DNA of 64,000 nucleotides from RYN-230 sp963711705 (GCA_963711705.1 CAVQFM010000023.1:62001-126000); one strand, 5' to 3'; counted from the stretch's first letter, positions 52,176 through 60,410 are shown. Translations and numbers: made by a program. Notes: generated by a model from the letters alone, not told the origin.

Positions 52176-52943
52176 TCAGCGCACCGGCACGGCGACAATG
52201 GGCCTGGTCGTGGGCTTGCGGGTGCCGCCCGCGGGCTCCACCGTCAGCGCCACCACGTCGCCGTGGACCAGCCCAGTGGCCAGCACCGGGGCGGTCCGGC
52301 CATCGACCGGCCGGGGCAGCAGCCCGGCCGAGCGGGCGCTGGTGCCCGCCACGAACCAGAGCTGGTAGACCTTGCTGGCGGTCAGTGCGGGCAGCCCGGC
52401 GGTGGTGACGACCGCCTCGTGCCGCCGGGGCGAGGCGAGGACGGTCAGCACACCGCCGGTGTTGACCGGCGCGGTCGCCAGCCGGGCATCCGGGGCGGCG
52501 AGCACCGCGGCCAGGGCCCGGCTGCGCGCCTGGGCCTGGTCGAGCTGCTGCTGGGTGTGCGACTGCCGGATGCCGAGCAGCACCGCGGCTACTATCGCGC
52601 CCGCGGCCAGCACGGCCATACTGGCCGTGGCCAGCCGCGGGAACCAGCCGCCCCAGGCCCGCCAGGACGGCCGGGCCCGGGCCGGCCGGGCGGCGGGCAC
52701 CTCGGGCGGCAGCTGGCGGGTGACCGCCACCGCGGCCAGCACCCGCGGGCGGAAGTGCGCGGGCGGCGCGGCCGCCACGGCCAGCGCCAGCTGGGTCGCG
52801 GTCTCCCGGAATCCGCGGACCTCGTGCTCGCAGCCCGGGCAGCCGCCCAGGTGCCGGGTGAACCGGTCCAGCTCCGGGCCAGCCAGGGCGTCCAGCGCAT
52901 AGACGCCGGTCAGCCCGTGCAGATCGGAATGGCGCAGCCGCAT
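52176..52943 (-). CDS. anti-sigma-K factor RskA-like protein
   Basis: A 255-residue membrane anti-sigma factor. The cytoplasmic part has the zinc-binding HxxxCxxC motif (TRHLGGCPGCEHEV, about residues 29-42). One membrane helix follows (LATASMAVLAAGAIVAAVLLG, about 111-131), then a coiled region with QQQLDQAQARSRAL and an extracellular RskA domain (PALTASKVYQLWFVAG). It would hold the sigma factor until a signal triggers proteolysis. The ATG at 52943 shares a base with the sigma stop (TGATG), so the two are made together. Confidence 0.92.
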   Translation of the reverse strand: MRLRHSDLHGLTGVYALDALAGPELDRFTRHLGGCPGCEHEVRGFRETATQLALAVAAAPPAHFRPRVLAAVAVTRQLPPEVPAARPARARPSWRAWGGWFPRLATASMAVLAAGAIVAAVLLGIRQSHTQQQLDQAQARSRALAAVLAAPDARLATAPVNTGGVLTVLASPRRHEAVVTTAGLPALTASKVYQLWFVAGTSARSAGLLPRPVDGRTAPVLATGLVHGDVVALTVEPAGGTRKPTTRPIVAVPVR

Positions 52944-53539
52944 CAGCTCACCCCGAGGCAATCGCGCAGCCGGATCAGGCCGTCCCGGATCCGGGTCTTG
53001 ATCGCGGTGAGCGCCGTCCCCAGCAGCGCGGCGACCTGTGGATAGGTGTAGCCACCGTAGTAGGCCAGGGTGACCGACTCACGCTGCAGCTCGGTCAGCG
53101 AGTCCAGGCAGCGGCGGACCCGCTCGGCCTCCAGCCGCGCCGCCACGGTGTCCTCGACCGCCTCCGCGTCGGGCGGCTCCGCAGCGCCGGCCTTCTGTTC
53201 CCGCTGGGCGGCCGCGCTCACCGACCGCACCCGGTCGATGGCCCGGCGGTGCGCGATCGTCATCGCCCAGGTCAGCGCGCTGCCGCGGGTGGCGTCGAAG
53301 CGGGACGCGGTACGCCAGACCTCGAGCAGCACCTCCTGCGCGACTTCCTCGGACTGGGCCGGATCCCGCACCACCTTGCGGGCCAGGCCGTATACCGGGC
53401 GGGCCAGCTGCTCGTAGACCGCCTCGAACGCCCGCTCGTCACCGCGGGCCACCTGGGCGAGCAGCCTGGCCAGGTCCTCCTCCCGGCCGTCCGCCGGGCG
53501 GGGACCCGGCTGGAAGGCGGGCCCGTCAGGTGTGCTCAT
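52943..53539 (-). CDS. ECF-type RNA polymerase sigma factor (SigK-like)
   Basis: A 198-residue sigma factor from ATG 53539. Region 2: AFEAVYEQLARPVYGLARKV, SEEVAQEVLLEVWRTASRFD and ALTWAMTIAHRRAIDRVRS. Region 4: LTELQRESVTLAYYGGYTYP, then QVAALLGTALTAIKTRIRDG. The layout and the coupled RskA gene match the SigK/RskA systems of actinomycetes, which respond to redox or envelope stress. Targets are unknown; the S53 peptidase gene lies next on the same strand upstream, in its own unit. Confidence 0.93.
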   Translation of the reverse strand: MSTPDGPAFQPGPRPADGREEDLARLLAQVARGDERAFEAVYEQLARPVYGLARKVVRDPAQSEEVAQEVLLEVWRTASRFDATRGSALTWAMTIAHRRAIDRVRSVSAAAQREQKAGAAEPPDAEAVEDTVAARLEAERVRRCLDSLTELQRESVTLAYYGGYTYPQVAALLGTALTAIKTRIRDGLIRLRDCLGVS

Positions 53540-53693
53540 GATGACTTCTTCGGAGTCCTCCGGCAGCCGGATGGGGCGGCGGTGGGGCGCAGACCGCCGT
53601 CGTGGCATGGCCCGGCACGGCCCCGGCCGGTGGCCGGGTGAGCCGGGGGCACCGTTCGTTAAGTATTAAGGGTGGCGACGGCGTGACGGGGGG

Positions 53694-55106
53694 TTAATGG
53701 CTCAGTACGTTCACGAGTTCCGGGACGAACAAGGCGGCGTTCACCGTGCCCACCCCGGACGCCAGGTCGAAGCCGGGGACGGCCTTGAACCCCTTGACCG
53801 TGTGCTTCTTGCCGCCCTGCTTGAACGAGACCGTGTTGCTGCCCTTGGTGACGTCCACGAGGCCGGGGGCGTGGCCCGCGGACATCGCGTACAGCGCCGG
53901 GTTGATCAGGCCCAGCGGATGGCCGGCCACCTGGTCGGCGAGGGCGACCACGCCGGCGAACAGCGGGGTCGCCTCGCTGGTGCCGCAGGTCGGGTACCAG
54001 CCCGGCTGGCCCTTGAAGCTCTGGTACATGTCCACCGCGCCGTTGCACGCGCCGCTCATCGAGATGTCCGGCACGCCGCGGCGGCCGCCGACCACCCCGG
54101 CCACGCCGTTCTGGTAGCTGGGCCGGCCGAAGATGACCGACTTCCCGCCACCGCCGGCCAGCGGGTTCGGGCCCTTGTCGCCGATGATGAACTCGTTGGT
54201 CGCCTTGTTGTACGTGTCGTTCCACACACTCGCGGGCGAGATCGTGTGGCCCTTGTCAGTCAGGTGCAGCTGGGTGCCGCCGATGCCGGTCACCAGCGGG
54301 TCGCTATCCGGCCATGACGTCACCGGGTGCAGGTAGTAGGTGACCTCGTTGAACTTCACGTCGGCCGCGCCGCTGTCCCCGGAGGCGGCCAGCACGGTGA
54401 CGCCCTTGGCCGCCGCGTCGGTGTAGGCGCCGCGCAGGCTGAGCAGGGACTTCTTGCTCGGGAAGGTCTGCTCGGTGGCGCTGAAGCTCTGGCTGATGAC
54501 GCCGCCGAGATGGTGGTTGATCACGTACTTCTCGGCCGTGACGATCTGCGGGAAGCCGGTCGTGCCCTCCTCCTCCGAGGTCGGCGTCTCGACCAGCAGG
54601 ATGTTCGCGCCGGGCGCCATCACGTGCGAGTACTCGACGTCCAGGTCGGTCTCACCGGCCCAGCCGGCCCGGGTGCTGGTCGGCTTGTAGGGCGCGACCT
54701 TGCCGGCCGGCTGGATGATCTTCAGCGAGGGCGGGGCAGGCAGGCCGAACTTCTTGTCGAACACCGCGAGGTCGTGCCGCACGGTGGGCGAGCCGAAGGA
54801 GTCGACGATGACGATCGTCGACCCCTTGCCGGTGATGCCCTTCTTGAACAGGGGCTTCAGGTTGTAGGCCCGCTGCACCTGGAACGGCTCGTAACAGGCG
54901 ATCTGGTAGTGCTTCTCGCAGAACGCGGTATTGGGCGGGGCGGACCTGGCCCCGCGCACGTGCACCGCTGCCGGGGTGATGGACACCACGCTGGCGGCGG
55001 TGGCGGCGGACGCGCCGCCCACGGCGGCCAGCGGGCCGCTGCCAGCCGCGGCGGCGGCCATAGCGGCGGTGCCCGCGGCAATGGACAGGGAGCGGCGCAC
55101 TCGCAT
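53694..55106 (-). CDS. secreted S53 (sedolisin) family serine-carboxyl peptidase
   Basis: A 470-residue secreted peptidase from ATG 55106, five bases after AGGAG. A signal peptide (MRVRRSLSIAAGTAAMAAAA to about residue 35) is followed directly by the catalytic domain. The Glu/Asp pair lies in GETDLDVEYSHVMAPGA and the nucleophile in CGTSEATPLFAGVVALAD. The calcium-binding end is GFDLASGVGTVNAALF. The usual 150-200-residue activation prodomain of kumamolisin-type enzymes is absent. Such enzymes work at acid pH and degrade proteins outside the cell. The Cys residues in TAFCEKHYQIACYEPF may form a disulfide. Confidence 0.9.
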   Translation of the reverse strand: MRVRRSLSIAAGTAAMAAAAAGSGPLAAVGGASAATAASVVSITPAAVHVRGARSAPPNTAFCEKHYQIACYEPFQVQRAYNLKPLFKKGITGKGSTIVIVDSFGSPTVRHDLAVFDKKFGLPAPPSLKIIQPAGKVAPYKPTSTRAGWAGETDLDVEYSHVMAPGANILLVETPTSEEEGTTGFPQIVTAEKYVINHHLGGVISQSFSATEQTFPSKKSLLSLRGAYTDAAAKGVTVLAASGDSGAADVKFNEVTYYLHPVTSWPDSDPLVTGIGGTQLHLTDKGHTISPASVWNDTYNKATNEFIIGDKGPNPLAGGGGKSVIFGRPSYQNGVAGVVGGRRGVPDISMSGACNGAVDMYQSFKGQPGWYPTCGTSEATPLFAGVVALADQVAGHPLGLINPALYAMSAGHAPGLVDVTKGSNTVSFKQGGKKHTVKGFKAVPGFDLASGVGTVNAALFVPELVNVLSH

Positions 55107-55222
55107 CCCATCTCCTGGGTGGTATGACCGGGCCGGCCCACCGCCAGCCCGCTGGTGAGCTGACAGTAACAGGGGGCCGCGCCGCCCGCGAGACTGACGG
55201 CCCGGGCGGTCCGGCCCGCCGG

Positions 55223-55236
55223 TAGGCTCGCGGCCA
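55223..55236 (+). promoter_or_regulatory. -10 box of a probable leaderless promoter
   Basis: TAGGCT at 55223-55228 is seven bases before ATG 55236 of the gluconokinase gene, with no ribosome site between. Confidence 0.5.
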
Positions 55237-55757
55237 TGATTGTCGTGGTGGCCGGGGTGTCCGGCAGCGGCAAGACGACCGTGGGCGTCCTGCTGGCCAA
55301 AACCCTGGGCTGGCACTTTACCGACGGCGACGCGCTGCACCCGGCGGCCAACATCGCCAAGATGCGGGCCGGTCATCCGCTGACCGATGCCGACCGCAAG
55401 CCGTGGCTGGACCGGGTGGTGGCGTGGATGGACGGCTACCTGGCCAGCGGCCAGCCGGCGGTGCTCGCGTGTTCGGCGCTGAAGCGCTCCTACCGGGACG
55501 AGATCCGGGCCGCCGGTCCCGGCGTGCACATCGTGTTCCTGGAGGTCAGCCGCAGCACGCTGACGGCCCGGCTGGGGGCCAGGCACGGTCATTTCTTCCC
55601 GGCCGCGCTGCTGGACAGCCAGCTGGCGGCGGTGGAAGTGCCGCAGCCCGGCGAGGATGCCCTGGTGCTGCCGGCCTCCGAGCAGCCGGAGCGGGAAGTG
55701 CGGGAGATCATGGCGCATTTCCGGCTGGAGCCGGCCCCGGGCAAGATGACACCATGA
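55236..55757 (+). CDS. gntK: gluconokinase
   Basis: A 173-residue small kinase of the GntK group. The P loop is VAGVSGSGKTTVGVLLA (residues 5-21). HFTDGDALHPAANIAKMRAG (about 27-46) is the family signature that binds gluconate. LACSALKRSYRDEI (about 78-91) and the lid-like RHGHFFPAALLDSQ complete it. It phosphorylates D-gluconate to 6-phosphogluconate with ATP, feeding the pentose phosphate route. The stop overlaps the start of the Smr gene by four bases (ATGA). No gluconate permease gene is nearby. Confidence 0.93.
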   Translation: MIVVVAGVSGSGKTTVGVLLAKTLGWHFTDGDALHPAANIAKMRAGHPLTDADRKPWLDRVVAWMDGYLASGQPAVLACSALKRSYRDEIRAAGPGVHIVFLEVSRSTLTARLGARHGHFFPAALLDSQLAAVEVPQPGEDALVLPASEQPEREVREIMAHFRLEPAPGKMTP

Positions 55758-56008
55758 AGCTCAAGCTCGACCTGCACGACATTTACAACCGGGGCCAGGA
55801 CATCGACCAGGCGCTGCGCGCGATCATCGACGAAGCGGTGGCCAAGAAAGCCCCGGTGGTGGAGATCATCCCGGGCAAGGGCTCAGGTCAGCTGAAAAAG
55901 CATGTGCTGCGGTTCCTGGAGCAGAAAGAAATCAAGCAGCTCTACCATCGCGTCGAAAAAGACTCAAAGAACTTCGGCCGGCTCTTCGTGCATTTCCGGT
56001 GGAAATAG
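55754..56008 (+). CDS. Smr (small MutS-related) domain protein
   Basis: An 84-residue single Smr domain. LKLDLHDIYNRGQDIDQALR is a variant of the LDLHG start, followed by IIDEAVAKKAPVVEIIPGKG with the conserved GKG(S)G loop and VLRFLEQKEIKQLYHRV. Smr domains nick branched or structured nucleic acids; the LDLHD start (instead of LDLHG) may affect activity. It is coupled to the gluconokinase gene. Short single-domain members like this are widespread in actinomycetes, with no known target. Confidence 0.85.
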   Translation: MKLKLDLHDIYNRGQDIDQALRAIIDEAVAKKAPVVEIIPGKGSGQLKKHVLRFLEQKEIKQLYHRVEKDSKNFGRLFVHFRWK

Positions 56009-56159
56009 CTGCGGCCCTCGTCCCCCTGGCAGCGGCGGGCCGGAGCCACAGCTCATGGCCCGACGCACCCAGCTGCGCCCTTGTTATCGTGGCACGGCGC
56101 GCATCGAGCTGTTGTCAGCGGCTGGCGGAAACTCAGGTGGCTTCAGCGCAGTATCTGGG

Positions 56160-56172
56160 TAGAGTCGGGCGG
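56160..56172 (+). promoter_or_regulatory. -10 box of a probable leaderless promoter
   Basis: TAGAGT at 56160-56165 is six bases before GTG 56172 of the GNAT gene, with no ribosome site between. Confidence 0.45.
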
Positions 56173-56672
56173 TGCCTGAGCTGAAGCGTCTGGATGCTGG
56201 CGATGCCCCGGCGGTCCTGGCCTTCGAGCTGGTGAACCGCGGCTACTTCGCTGCCTCGGTCTCTGACCGTGGTGATGAGTTCTTCGACCAGTTCGCCGGC
56301 CGGTATAGCGCCTTGCTGGCTGAGCAGGAGGCCGGCACCGGCGCCTTCTACGTGCTCGTCGCTGAGGATGGCTCGGTGCTGGGCCGGTTCAACCTGTACG
56401 ACCTCAAGGACGGCACTGCCCGGCTGGGCTACCGGGTTGCGCAGCAGGCCGCCGGCCGCGGCGTGGCGACTGCGGCTGTCCGGGAGCTGTGCCAGCTGGC
56501 GGCGGCGCGGCACGGGCTGCGCATACTGCGGGCAGCCACCTCCCGCGACAACGCCGCGTCCCAGAGGGTGCTGGCCAAGGCCGGGTTCGTCCCGGTCGGC
56601 CCGGCTGACCCGGCGGACATCGGTGGTAAGCCTGGCACCTGGTATCAGCGTGACCTAGAAGCCCAGCCGTAG
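56172..56672 (+). CDS. GNAT family N-acetyltransferase
   Basis: A 166-residue acetyltransferase, RimJ-like. Typical segments are LKRLDAGDAPAVLAFE at the start, VLGRFNLYDLKDGTARLGYR for the central strands, the acetyl-CoA loop AQQAAGRGVATAAVRELCQL (about residues 93-112) and RDNAASQRVLAKAGFVPVG near the end. The GRGVATAAV motif is intact. It could modify a ribosomal protein, an antibiotic or another amine; nothing shows which. Confidence 0.9.
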   Translation: MPELKRLDAGDAPAVLAFELVNRGYFAASVSDRGDEFFDQFAGRYSALLAEQEAGTGAFYVLVAEDGSVLGRFNLYDLKDGTARLGYRVAQQAAGRGVATAAVRELCQLAAARHGLRILRAATSRDNAASQRVLAKAGFVPVGPADPADIGGKPGTWYQRDLEAQP

Positions 56673-56737
56673 AGCGTGATCTTGCTGGCTGGTCCAGGCT
56701 GGCCCTGGCCCGGGTGGCAGCGTGGCAGGATTGCCGC

Positions 56738-57127
56738 ATGTATCTGCTGATCCGGGCGGTGCTGACCGCGGCCGCGCTGGCCGTGGCCACCTGGCTCGTC
56801 CCCGGTATCGAGCTGACCTCGGGCAGCACCGCCGCCAAGGTCGGCACGCTGCTCGCCGTGGCGGTGATCTTCGGGCTGATCAACGCCATCTTGAAGCCCA
56901 TCGTCAAGACCGTGGGCTGCCTGTTCTACGTGCTGACCCTCGGGCTCATCGCGCTGGTCGTCAACGGCCTGCTGCTGTGGCTGGCCAGCTGGGTGGCAGA
57001 CAAGCTGTCGCTGCCGTTCCACATCACCGGGTTCTGGGCCGCGTTCTGGGGCGCGCTCATCATCAGCGTGGTGGGCTGGCTGTTCGGCGTGCTGGTCCCG
57101 GACCGGCTGGACGAGCCCAGGGAGTAG
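56738..57127 (+). CDS. phage-holin-family (YvlD-like) membrane protein
   Basis: A 129-residue protein with four membrane helices (LIRAVLTAAALAVATWLVPG, AVAVIFGLINAILKPIVK, LFYVLTLGLIALVVNGLLLW, FWAAFWGALIISVVGWLFGV). The NAILKPIVK and LTLGLIALVVNGLLLW segments are diagnostic of the YvlD/'phage holin family' membrane proteins, which are chromosomal and not linked to phage. Function unknown. ATG 56738 is preferred over 56714, because the first helix starts there. Confidence 0.9.
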   Translation: MYLLIRAVLTAAALAVATWLVPGIELTSGSTAAKVGTLLAVAVIFGLINAILKPIVKTVGCLFYVLTLGLIALVVNGLLLWLASWVADKLSLPFHITGFWAAFWGALIISVVGWLFGVLVPDRLDEPRE

Positions 57128-57600
57128 GGCCTGCTGAGCCCTGGGAACGCTTTGCCGCGGCCGGCGGGGCTGGCTGGTCTCAGCCGGCTGGTCGGTCTCA
57201 GCCGGCTGGGCGGCTGGGCTGGGCGCGGCGGGCCGGCGGGGCTGGCCGGGCTGGCCGGCTCCAGGAACTCCAGGCGGTTGCCCAGCACGTCTTCGGTGTA
57301 GAAGCGGCGCATGCCGGGGAAGTTGCTGTCCGGCCGTACCGGGAATCCGGCGGCCCGCAACCGGTCCGCCCAGTCATCCAGGTGCCGCACGAGCAGCCCA
57401 GGGTGCGCCTGCCGGGCAGGCCGGAAATCCTGCTCGACGCCCAGGTGCAGCTCGATCCCATGACCACGGAACCAGCAGCCCCCGCGGGCGGCCAGGGCGG
57501 GCGGCTTCGGGATCTCGGCCAGCCCGAGCACGCCGTGATAGAAGGCACGCAGCCGGTCTTCGCTTCCCGGCGGGCAGGCCAGCTGGACATGATGGATCAT
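56926..57600 (-). CDS. VOC family protein, C terminus uncertain
   Basis: The first 120 residues form a VOC fold: MIHHVQLACPPGSEDRLRAF, FYHGVLGLAEIPKPPAL, HGIELHLGVEQDF and RFYTEDVLGNRLEFLEP, with metal ligands His, His and Glu in the expected places. The frame then stays open for another 100 residues of Pro/Ser/Arg-rich sequence, antisense to the membrane-protein gene, which is not credible. A one- or two-base frame change within the Pro-rich repeats would end the protein at 57198 (about 133 residues), the normal length. It is divergent from the SMP-30 gene. Confidence 0.7.
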   Translation of the reverse strand: MIHHVQLACPPGSEDRLRAFYHGVLGLAEIPKPPALAARGGCWFRGHGIELHLGVEQDFRPARQAHPGLLVRHLDDWADRLRAAGFPVRPDSNFPGMRRFYTEDVLGNRLEFLEPASPASPAGPPRPAQPPSRLRPTSRLRPASPAGRGKAFPGLSRPYSLGSSSRSGTSTPNSQPTTLMMSAPQNAAQNPVMWNGSDSLSATQLASHSSRPLTTSAMSPRVST

Positions 57601-57637
57601 GAACCCTCCGGGTGATCCGATCGGGGAGCTTCTCTTC

Positions 57638-57651
57638 TCTTGATATCGAGA
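57638..57651. promoter_or_regulatory. near-palindromic operator between VOC and SMP-30 genes
   Basis: TCTTGATATCGAGA is a 14-bp palindrome with one mismatched pair next to the centre. It lies 37 bases from the VOC start and 23 bases from the SMP-30 start, where a repressor could control both divergent genes. Confidence 0.45.
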
Positions 57652-57674
57652 TACTATCTGAGGCTGGAGTTGCC

Positions 57675-58580
57675 GTGCGCGAGACCATACCGGCGACGTT
57701 CGAGGTGCTCGACGAGCGGTTCCGCGGCTGCGGCGGAGACCGGCGGATGGAAGTGCTGGCCACCGGCTGCCGGTGGACCGAGGGCCCGGCCTACTTCCCG
57801 GCCGGGCGCTACCTGGTGTTCAGCGACATACCCAACGACCGGCTGCTGCGCTGGGACGAGACCACCGGTTCGGTCGGTGTGTTCCGCCAGCCCGCCCGGT
57901 ACGCGAACGGGCACACGGTGGACCGGCAGGGCCGCCTGGTCAGCTGCGAGCAGGGCGAGCGGCGGGTGACCCGGACCGAGCACGACGGGTCCCTCACCGT
58001 GCTCGCCGACCGCTACCAGGGCCAGCGGTTCAACAGCCCGAACGACGTGGTCGAGCGGGCCGACGGCTCGATCTGGTTCACCGACCCGGCCTACGGCATC
58101 GACACCGACTACGAGGGGCACCGGGCGGAGAGTGAGATCGGCGCGTGCCACGTGTACCGTCTCGGCGCGGGTGGCGACGGCGCCCCGCAGATCGTGGCGG
58201 ATGACTTCAGCCGGCCCAACGGGCTGGCCTTTTCGCTGGATGAGCACCGGCTGTACATCAGCGATAGCGAACTGGGCCACATCCGGCTGTTCGAGGTGCT
58301 GGACGGCAGGCGGCTGGCCGGGGGTGCGGTCTTTGCCCAGTGCAGTGCGGGATCCTTCGATGGGCTGCGGCTGGACAGCGCAGGCCGGGTCTGGGCGGCG
58401 GCCGGGGACGGCGTGCATTGTTTCGACCCGGACGGCACACTGATCGGCAAGCTGCTGATCCCGGAGACCGTGGCCAACCTGGTGTTCGGCGGTGCGCAGC
58501 GCAACTACCTGTTCATCTGCGCGACCACGTCGGTGTACGGGCTGCGGCTCAAGGTCAGCGGCGCGCGCTACCCGGGCTGA
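57675..58580 (+). CDS. SMP-30/gluconolactonase family protein
   Basis: A 301-residue six-bladed beta-propeller lactonase from GTG 57675. Metal-binding residues: Glu in RWTEGPAYFPAGRYLVFSD (about residue 34), Asn in FNSPNDVVERADGSIWFTDP (about 118) and Asp in LYISDSELGHIRLF (about 200). It hydrolyses sugar or other lactones with calcium or zinc. The frame is open upstream to 57612, but the family starts near ATFEVLDERF. The gluconokinase at 55236 would use the acid if the substrate is gluconolactone. Confidence 0.9.
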   Translation: MRETIPATFEVLDERFRGCGGDRRMEVLATGCRWTEGPAYFPAGRYLVFSDIPNDRLLRWDETTGSVGVFRQPARYANGHTVDRQGRLVSCEQGERRVTRTEHDGSLTVLADRYQGQRFNSPNDVVERADGSIWFTDPAYGIDTDYEGHRAESEIGACHVYRLGAGGDGAPQIVADDFSRPNGLAFSLDEHRLYISDSELGHIRLFEVLDGRRLAGGAVFAQCSAGSFDGLRLDSAGRVWAAAGDGVHCFDPDGTLIGKLLIPETVANLVFGGAQRNYLFICATTSVYGLRLKVSGARYPG

Positions 58581-58608
58581 GCGCTGCGGCGTGTCTGCTG
58601 GGCACGCC

Positions 58609-59430
58609 TCAGCCGGGCGGGTACAGCTCGGGGCGGCGGTCGGCCAGCACGTCGTTGTGCGTGCTGATCCGTTTGTCCCGGGCCGAGGCCAGGTCACAGT
58701 CGGCGGTCAGCACCGCCGGCCGGTCCGCGCACACCGGCCCGGCCAGCGGGTAGCCGTCCGGGCCGGCGATGAGGCTGCCCCCAATCCAGGCCACACCGCG
58801 CTCGTCCGCGCACCGGTCGGCCACCGCGATGAAGACGCCGTTCACCGCCGCACCGGCCTGCACCTTGACCACCTCGGCCGGGCGCTCGGCCGCCGGGTGC
58901 GGCGCAGCGGGCCAGTTCACTGGGGCGGCGATCAGGTCGGCACCGGCCAGCGCGGCCCGGCGCACCCACTCCGGGAACTCCAGGTCGTAACAGATCATCA
59001 CGCTGACCCGGCCGAACGGCAGGCTGACCAGCGGGGGTGGCTGGTCACCCGGGGTGAAGACCAGCTTCTCGGCGTCCCACAAGTGGGCCTTGCGGTACAC
59101 CGCCCGGGTACCGGTGGCATCGACCAGGGCCGCGCTGTTGAACAGCTGGCCATCAGGGCCCAGTTCGCAGAACCCGCCGACGATCACGGTGCCGTGCCGC
59201 GCGGCCAGCGATTGCCACTGCTGGAGCGCCGGGCTGCTGCCAGCCGGGCTGGCCAGGGCGCGGGCCTCGGCGGCGGATTCGAACACGTACCCGCTGTCGC
59301 ACAGTTCCGGCAGCACCACCAGCCCGGCCCCGGCGGTGGCCGCCTGGCCGGCGGCGGCCGCCGCCGTGGCCAGGTTGCCGTCCGGATCACCCACCGCCAG
59401 GCTGAGCTGGCAGGCGGCGATGACCGTCAT
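58609..59430 (-). CDS. carbon-nitrogen hydrolase (nitrilase superfamily)
   Basis: A 273-residue nitrilase-fold amidase. The catalytic triad is complete: Glu in VVLPELCDSGYVFES (about residue 42), Lys in AVYRKAHLWDAEK (about 111) and Cys in SVMICYDLEFPEW (about 146). The second Glu sits near the Cys. It would hydrolyse a linear amide or N-carbamoyl compound. The ATG 59430 overlaps the quinone oxidoreductase stop by four bases (ATGA), so the frame upstream of it is not used. Confidence 0.92.
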   Translation of the reverse strand: MTVIAACQLSLAVGDPDGNLATAAAAAGQAATAGAGLVVLPELCDSGYVFESAAEARALASPAGSSPALQQWQSLAARHGTVIVGGFCELGPDGQLFNSAALVDATGTRAVYRKAHLWDAEKLVFTPGDQPPPLVSLPFGRVSVMICYDLEFPEWVRRAALAGADLIAAPVNWPAAPHPAAERPAEVVKVQAGAAVNGVFIAVADRCADERGVAWIGGSLIAGPDGYPLAGPVCADRPAVLTADCDLASARDKRISTHNDVLADRRPELYPPG

Positions 59431-60410
59431 GCTGCACCACCCTCCGGCACCAACAGCAGCTTCCCGGTCGTCCGCCGGCCGCTGAGGTCCTGGTGCGCCT
59501 GGGTGGCCTGGTCGAGCGGGTAGCGGCCACCGACCCGGACCGAGAGCCGGCCTTCGCTGATCCAGCGGAACACGTCCCCGGCTCGCCACAGCACTTCTTC
59601 GCGGGTGGCGGTGTAATGGGCCAGGGTCGGGCGGGTGACGAACAGGGACCCCGCCGGGTTGAGCCGCTGCAGGTCGAAAGGCGGCACCGGGCCGCTGGAC
59701 GCGCCGTACAGCACCAGATAACCACGCTGCCGCAGGGCCGCCAGGCTGGCCTCGAAGGTAGCCTGGCCCACCCCGTCGTACACCACCGCGGCGCCCCGGC
59801 CGCTGGTGACCCGCTGCACCACGTCACCGAACTCGTCGTAGCCGACCACGTACTGGGCGCCCGCCTGCTGGGCGAGTTCGGCTTTGGCGGTGGTCGAGGT
59901 AGTGGCGATGACCGTGCCACCGCGCATCACCACCATCTGGGTCAGCAGCAGGCCGACACCGCCCGCTGCCGCGTGTACCACCACCGGGTCGCCGTGGGCG
60001 ACCGGGTAGGTGCTGTAGCAGAGGTAGTGCGCGGTCATGCCCTGCAGCATCACGGCCGCGGCCGCGGCCAGGTCCATGCCACCGGGCACGCTCACCGCCG
60101 CGGCGGCCGGCACCAGAACCTGCTCAGCGTACGACCCAGGTGCGCCGGTCCAGGCGACCCGGTCGCCCACGGCGAAGCCCGTCACGTCCGGGCCCACCGC
60201 CACCACCGTGCCGGCCCCCTCGGCGCCCGGGACGTACGGCAGGTTGCTGGCGTACGGCGGGCGGCCCTCCCGCTGGTAGATGTCCATGAAGTTCACCCCG
60301 GCCGCGGCCAGGTCGACCAGCAGCTGCCCGGGGCCCGGCTGCGGCGGCGGCATGTCCGCGGGCTGGAGGACATCGGCCCCGCCGTGCTGGCTCACCACGA
60401 TTACGCGCAT
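59427..60410 (-). CDS. zinc-binding-type quinone oxidoreductase (QOR family)
   Basis: A 327-residue medium-chain reductase without zinc. It starts MRVIVVSQHGGADVLQPAD and shows AAGVNFMDIYQREGRPPYAS, VPGAEGAGTVVAVGPDV, the MLQGMTAHYLCYSTYPV substrate segment and the NADPH motif VHAAAGGVGLLLTQM (about residues 150-164). It reduces quinones or alpha,beta-unsaturated carbonyls with NADPH. It is the first gene of a two-gene unit with the nitrilase-like hydrolase. Confidence 0.92.
   Translation of the reverse strand: MRVIVVSQHGGADVLQPADMPPPQPGPGQLLVDLAAAGVNFMDIYQREGRPPYASNLPYVPGAEGAGTVVAVGPDVTGFAVGDRVAWTGAPGSYAEQVLVPAAAAVSVPGGMDLAAAAAVMLQGMTAHYLCYSTYPVAHGDPVVVHAAAGGVGLLLTQMVVMRGGTVIATTSTTAKAELAQQAGAQYVVGYDEFGDVVQRVTSGRGAAVVYDGVGQATFEASLAALRQRGYLVLYGASSGPVPPFDLQRLNPAGSLFVTRPTLAHYTATREEVLWRAGDVFRWISEGRLSVRVGGRYPLDQATQAHQDLSGRRTTGKLLLVPEGGAA

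Noticed and set aside
56738..57127. Prophage holin
   Set aside because: The family name is misleading; there are no endolysin, capsid or integrase genes around it.
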